Source: Planctomycetes bacterium RIFCSPHIGHO2_12_FULL_52_36
GTDB taxonomy: Bacteria; Planctomycetota; Brocadiia; Brocadiales; Bathyanammoxibiaceae
DNA: 6,626 bases
Assembly (NCBI GenBank): GCA_001828545.1
Contig: MHYW01000048.1
Coordinates: 1 to 6,626 of the forward strand
Reading direction: 5' to 3'
The notes below the pieces were generated by a model. It did not search any database, was not told the origin of the DNA, and saw nothing but the letters and a program-made list of their open reading frames with translations. Shown piece by piece: positions 2,977 to 6,626 of this stretch; position 1 is the stretch's first letter; each line of letters begins with the position of its first letter. Position numbers and translations under genes: made by a program.

Positions 2977-5556
2977 TTGGAAGATAATAAGTACAAGTTC
3001 TGGGAGATTGAGCCTAAATGGCAGGAGTACTGGAACCGCCGGGGGCTCTTTAAAATAGAGGAGGACTCTTCCAAAGAGAAGTTCTACTGCCTGGTGATGT
3101 TCCCTTATCCTTCGGGGACACTCCACGTGGGTCACGCAAGGAACTATATCCTCGGGGACGTGGTGGTACGCTATAAGCTCATGAAGGGCTACAACGTCCT
3201 TACCCCGATGGGGTGGGACGCCTTTGGGCTGCCGGCAGAGAATGCCGCCATAAAGGAGGGCTGCCACCCTGCTGACCTTACCTATAGAAATATAGCGGCC
3301 ATGAAGAATCAGCTCCTCCACTGGGGTACAGGTTACGACTGGGACAGGGAGGTGGCCGCCTGTGACCCTGAGTATTACAAGTGGACCCAGTGGATATTCC
3401 TCAAACTCTATGAGAGGGGGCTGGCCTATAAGAAGAAGGCGGCGGTAAACTGGTGCCCCTCCTGTTCTACCGTCCTGGCCAATGAACAGGTAATAGACGG
3501 CCTTTGCGAACGGTGCGATACCCCCGTCAAGCAAAAAGACCTGGAACAATGGTTCTTCAAGATTACCGATTATGCCCAGAGGCTACTGGACGACCTGGAA
3601 CTCCTGAAGGGATGGCCAGAGAGGGTGAAGGTGATGCAGAGGAACTGGATTGGTAAGAGTGAAGGGGCCAGGATAGATTTTAGACTCGTAGGGGCGACCG
3701 GCCGGTCGCCCCTACTGTCCAGTCCGCCTCAGGCGGATACCACCCCTACACTGACCTGCTTCACCACCCGACCCGATACCCTCTTCGGCGTTACCTTTAT
3801 GGTCCTCGCCCCTGAGCATCCCATCGTAGGGACACTGGTTAAAGATAATCCCAGGAGGGACGAGATACTCTCCTTTGTAGAAAAGGCCAGGAACGAGAAC
3901 CTCATACAGCGCTCCGCCGCAGGCGCACCCAAGGAGGGGGTCTTCACGGGTCTCCATGTCATAAACCCTGTAACTAACGAGGAGGTCCCCCTCTGGATAG
4001 CCAACTATGCCCTGATGGAATACGGCACAGGGGCGGTGATGGCCGTACCTGCCCATGACCAGAGGGACTTTGAGTTTGCCAGGGCCTACAACCTACCCGT
4101 CCGGGTGGTGATTCAGCCCGAAGGAGTAGGGGCGTATTGCAATACGCCCCTACTGAGGCCCGAGACTATGAAGGAGGCCTATACTGGAGATGGCGTCCAG
4201 GTAAATTCCGGACCCTTTAACGGTCTACCCAATCAGGAGGCCATCCCAAAGATAATTGAATATCTAAAAGAGAAAAAACTGGGCGTCCCCTCCACAAATT
4301 ACCGCCTGAGGGATTGGCTCATATCCCGCCAGAGGTACTGGGGGGCACCCATACCTATAATATATTGCAACGCCTGTGGCATAGTCCCAGTACCCGAAAA
4401 GGCCCTGCCTGTACTCCTGCCCCCTGTTAAGAAACTGAGACACTCCAGCCAGAGTCCACTGGCAGAGGTGGAGGAGTTCTTCCACACGCGTTGTCCAAGA
4501 TGTCAGGGAGAGGCACGGAGGGAGGTGGATACTATGGACACCTTTGTGGACTCAGGGTGGTACTATCTCAGGTATCTATCGCCCAGGGATTCCAATAAAC
4601 CCTTTGATAGCGAGCTTGTGAACCGATGGCTCCCCGTGGATCAATACATAGGTGGAGTGGAACATGCCATACTGCACCTCCTCTATTGCAGGTTCATAAC
4701 AAAGGTACTTTGCGACATGGGCTACGTGAAATTCCAGGAGCCCATTAAGAACCTCTTCACCCAGGGGATGATAATCAAGGACGGCGCCAAGATGTCCAAG
4801 TCCAGGGGCAACGTGGTGAGCCCGGAGGATATTATCAAAAAGCACGGGGCAGATACCCTCAGGCTTTATATCCTCTTCATCGGGCCTCCAGAGAAGGACG
4901 CCGAGTGGAGTGACAGGGCAGTAGTCGGCAGTTCCCGTTTCCTCAACCGCCTCTGGCAGAAGGTAGCAGAGGAGGCAGAAAGGCTCAGAGACTTGCCAAG
5001 GATAAAGATTGAAACCCCTCAACTCTCTGAGGAGGCAAGACAGCTTTACAGGGCCACCCACCTTACCATAAAAAAGGTCTCTGAGGACATAGAGACCTCC
5101 TGGCATTTCAACACCGCCATTGCCTCCGTAATGGAACTCTTCAACCAGGTGGAGAAATTCAAACCTACGGTGTCAGTAAGTGAGGCAAGTCTGACAGAGA
5201 ACATCCTCTCTCTACAGGTCCTCCGCCACTCCCTGGAGTCTATTACGTTACTCCTGGCCCCCTTTGTGCCTCATATCTGCGAGGAACTCTGGCAGGTCTT
5301 AGGTAACAAGCCCAGTCTCTTTGAACAACCACGTCCCACCTACGACCCCGAGGCCCTTAAGGTAGGAGAAATAGAGTTGGTCGTCCAGGTAAACGGCAAG
5401 GTCAGGGGACACCTGGTGGTCCCGGTAGACCTCCAGGAGGAGGAGGTTAAGGCCAGGGCATTAGAGGACGAGAACGTAAAGAAATTCCTGGACGGGAAGA
5501 AGGTGGTGAACGTCATCATGGTGCCCAAAAAGCTGGTGAATATTGTGGTGAGGTAG
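2977..5556 (+). CDS. leuS: Leucyl-tRNA synthetase
   Basis: Charges tRNA-Leu with leucine in the cytoplasm; class I synthetase of the bacterial LeuRS type, 859 residues, complete. Visible motifs: HIGH-type HVGH at 50-53; Cys pairs 160/163 and 177/180; editing-domain TTRPDT at 263-268 and HDQRD at 360-364, with the conserved Asp at 364; a second set of Cys pairs (464/467, 506/509), possibly zinc-binding; DSGWYY at 525-530; KMSKS at 605-609; and the C-terminal tRNA-binding end (VQVNGKVRG, then VNVIMVPKKLVNIVVR). Start is TTG with GGAG at 2965-2968, eight bases upstream; MEDNKYKFWEIEPKWQ is the normal N-terminus. Oddity: two palindromic repeats add about 15 residues before TTRPDT (238-256) and about 10 after HDQRD (384-393), both in the editing domain. 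All catalytic motifs remain, so the enzyme is presumably active. holA follows 92 nt downstream on the same strand. Confidence 0.98.
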   Translation: MEDNKYKFWEIEPKWQEYWNRRGLFKIEEDSSKEKFYCLVMFPYPSGTLHVGHARNYILGDVVVRYKLMKGYNVLTPMGWDAFGLPAENAAIKEGCHPADLTYRNIAAMKNQLLHWGTGYDWDREVAACDPEYYKWTQWIFLKLYERGLAYKKKAAVNWCPSCSTVLANEQVIDGLCERCDTPVKQKDLEQWFFKITDYAQRLLDDLELLKGWPERVKVMQRNWIGKSEGARIDFRLVGATGRSPLLSSPPQADTTPTLTCFTTRPDTLFGVTFMVLAPEHPIVGTLVKDNPRRDEILSFVEKARNENLIQRSAAGAPKEGVFTGLHVINPVTNEEVPLWIANYALMEYGTGAVMAVPAHDQRDFEFARAYNLPVRVVIQPEGVGAYCNTPLLRPETMKEAYTGDGVQVNSGPFNGLPNQEAIPKIIEYLKEKKLGVPSTNYRLRDWLISRQRYWGAPIPIIYCNACGIVPVPEKALPVLLPPVKKLRHSSQSPLAEVEEFFHTRCPRCQGEARREVDTMDTFVDSGWYYLRYLSPRDSNKPFDSELVNRWLPVDQYIGGVEHAILHLLYCRFITKVLCDMGYVKFQEPIKNLFTQGMIIKDGAKMSKSRGNVVSPEDIIKKHGADTLRLYILFIGPPEKDAEWSDRAVVGSSRFLNRLWQKVAEEAERLRDLPRIKIETPQLSEEARQLYRATHLTIKKVSEDIETSWHFNTAIASVMELFNQVEKFKPTVSVSEASLTENILSLQVLRHSLESITLLLAPFVPHICEELWQVLGNKPSLFEQPRPTYDPEALKVGEIELVVQVNGKVRGHLVVPVDLQEEEVKARALEDENVKKFLDGKKVVNVIMVPKKLVNIVVR
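3688..3715. repeat. GTAGGGGCG palindrome inserted in frame in leuS (copy 1)
   Basis: A perfect 28-nt palindrome: arms GTAGGGGCG and CGCCCCTAC around the self-complementary core ACCGGCCGGT. It is read as V-G-A-T-G-R-S-P-L, residues 238-246. It has the same outer arms as the copy at 4125-4154 but a different core, as in a repeat family whose stem tip varies by paired changes. Confidence 0.9.
3723..3737. repeat. TCCGCCT-type palindromic repeat in leuS
   Basis: TCCGCCTCAGGCGGA, a perfect 7+1+7 palindrome, starts 8 nt after the GTAGGGGCG palindrome. It is read as S-P-P-Q-A-D-T-T in the same frame as the barrel-protein copy (C-P-P-G-A-D-T-T). Together the two repeats account for the extra residues before the editing-site TTRPDT motif. 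Confidence 0.85.
4125..4154. repeat. GTAGGGGCG palindrome inserted in frame in leuS (copy 2)
   Basis: A perfect 30-nt palindrome: arms AGTAGGGGCG and CGCCCCTACT around the core TATTGCAATA. It is read as V-G-A-Y-C-N-T-P-L-L, residues 384-393. Its 30 nt equal ten codons, about the extra length at this point compared with the usual LeuRS spacing as I recall it. The reading frame through the arms is the same as in copy 1. Confidence 0.9.
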
Positions 5557-5570
5557 AAGTGCCTTTTTAA

Positions 5571-5600
5571 CTGAGATTCTTCGCTTCGCTCAGAATGACA
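5571..5600. repeat. Widespread 'HSERSEES' dispersed repeat between leuS and holA
   Basis: The block contains ATTCTTCGCTTCGCTCAGAA followed by TGACA. Read on the minus strand, the family yields the well-known spurious peptide CHSERSEESQ found in many unrelated bacterial databases. Inverted pairs ATTCT/AGAAT (5576-5580 and 5592-5596) and CTGAG/CTCAG allow a small hairpin. It starts 15 nt after the leuS stop and lies in the probable leuS-holA transcript. Its function is unknown. Confidence 0.85.
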
Positions 5601-5648
5601 GGTATTGTCGGTATGATTTTTCAAGGGTCTCTAAATATCAAATAAAAC

Positions 5649-6626
5649 ATGGACTTTCTTCACTTTAAAAACCATTTCCAGCGGGAAAAACTCCTGCCCC
5701 TGTATCTTATACACGGGGAGGAAGGGTTCTTCATAAAGGAGGCCGTCTCTCTCATCAAATCCCGCACACTGGAGGGTGATGACACCGGCCTGGTGGAGAC
5801 GGATGGTGAAGTAACCTCTCTGTCTACAGTGATGGAGGAGGTAAGGACGCCCTCTCTCTTTACAAGCGGCAGTAGGAAATTAGTAATAGTACATAACGCC
5901 GATGGATTGTTTAAGGAAAGCAGTGGGGTGTGGGAGAGGTATATGTCTTCACCGCCAGCAGATTGCGTCCTGGTACTGGTCTGTAAAGATGTGGACACAA
6001 AGGGTGGGGCATACGATAAGATAAAGAAAAAAGGGGGCAGTGTTGATTGCAGGAGATTAAGAGGGAACGAACTCACGCCCTGGATACTAGAGAGGGTACG
6101 GCACTATGGCAAGCAGATTAGCCTTGACGCCTCCCGCATTTTACAAGAAAATGTAGGTGATAATCTCTTGTTGCTGGACGGCCACTTAGAGAAGCTTGCC
6201 CTCTACCTGGGTAGTCGCACGAGGATAGAAGTAAGCGACGTGGAAGAACTCGTGGGCTACGACCGCCAGCAGAAGGTCTTTGATTTTACCGGGGCCGTGG
6301 CCAGGAGAGACACAGCCCTTGCCCTGAAGGTACTCCACCAGTTGATGGCACTCATGAAGTCCGGGGAGGAGGCCCAAAAGGTCATTCCCCCTATGGCCTG
6401 GCAGATAAAAAGGCTCCTGCAGGCCAAGCGTATCTTGACCAGCGGTAAAGGCAAAGAGACTGTGGCCCGGGAGTTGAACATCCGTTACCCTCGTTTCCTG
6501 GAAGAGTTAATGAACCAGACACAACTCTTTTCGGAGGTGGAATTAGAGAGGGACTACCAATTCCTGTTGGAAACGGATATACATAGTAAGACCAATAGCA
6601 CGGACACCAGGCTCCTCCTGGAGACA
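5649..6626 (+). CDS. holA: DNA polymerase III subunit delta (3' end outside window)
   Basis: The first 326 residues of the clamp-loader delta subunit, which opens the beta sliding clamp in the DnaX complex. The N-terminus MDFLHFKNHFQREKLLPLYLIHGEEGFFIKEAV has the family's LPLYLIHGEE strand-loop at 16-25, where the degenerate nucleotide-binding fold begins. Later, EELTPW-like NELTPW, then HLEKLALYLG and VEELVGYDRQQKVFDFTGAVARR follow the usual order of the domain II/III junction and the C-terminal collar. Family members are about 330-350 aa, so only a few residues are missing. The ATG at 5649 follows an in-frame TAA at 5643-5645 directly. No good ribosome-binding site precedes it, only AAGGG about 25 nt away, so translation may be weak or aided by coupling. 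It follows leuS as in E. coli, but without lptE between them. Divergent in sequence, but the call is secure. Confidence 0.9.
   Translation, partial: MDFLHFKNHFQREKLLPLYLIHGEEGFFIKEAVSLIKSRTLEGDDTGLVETDGEVTSLSTVMEEVRTPSLFTSGSRKLVIVHNADGLFKESSGVWERYMSSPPADCVLVLVCKDVDTKGGAYDKIKKKGGSVDCRRLRGNELTPWILERVRHYGKQISLDASRILQENVGDNLLLLDGHLEKLALYLGSRTRIEVSDVEELVGYDRQQKVFDFTGAVARRDTALALKVLHQLMALMKSGEEAQKVIPPMAWQIKRLLQAKRILTSGKGKETVARELNIRYPRFLEELMNQTQLFSEVELERDYQFLLETDIHSKTNSTDTRLLLET

Noticed and set aside
2242..3737. CRISPR array from the recurrent TCCGCCT repeats
   Set aside because: Copies are irregularly spaced, mostly inside genes, only 15-24 nt long, and there are no uniform spacers.
5340..5624. 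94-codon minus-strand frame containing CHSERSEESQ
   Set aside because: It is antisense to leuS plus the dispersed repeat; this peptide is a known artefact of that repeat.

Overview
The window looks like chromosomal DNA from a diderm (Gram-negative-type) bacterium of moderate GC content, rich in small dispersed palindromic repeats. An outer-membrane beta-barrel protein next to a periplasmic metal-binding protein supports the diderm reading. The lineage cannot be fixed from sequence alone. The metal-receptor family and the repeat load would suit Planctomycetota (for example a Brocadiales-like lineage) or a similar environmental phylum; this is a weak inference.

Left half (1-2866, minus strand): a probable metal (zinc or manganese type) uptake operon, read right to left. 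The order is a small membrane-anchored His/Cys protein (2360-2806), a 501-residue outer-membrane barrel protein (705-2210), and a ZnuA/TroA-like periplasmic metal-binding protein (1-403, running off the window). A strong sigma70-type promoter (TTGACA-17-TACTTT, 2866-2838) precedes the small gene. Both operon gaps are filled by repeats: a 108-nt AGTAG-type foldback (2256-2363), and a 220-nt MITE-like element with 17-nt terminal inverted repeats and G-quadruplex tracts (455-674). A second promoter, with an extended -10, sits between the MITE and the metal-binding protein gene.

Right half (2867-6626, plus strand): leuS (leucyl-tRNA synthetase, TTG start, 859 aa) followed 92 nt later by holA (DNA polymerase III delta, truncated by the window end). 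In E. coli, lptE lies between these two genes; here it is absent and the gap holds a widespread repeat (the one behind spurious 'HSERSEES' peptides).

The most notable feature is two families of short palindromes found both between and inside genes. GTAGGGGCG-N10-CGCCCCTAC occurs twice in frame inside the leuS editing domain. GTCCGCCT-N-AGGCGGATACC occurs in leuS, in the barrel protein just after its signal peptide, twice in the small His/Cys gene, and in one gap. They appear to add peptide to essential proteins without breaking the frame, as Rickettsia palindromic elements do.
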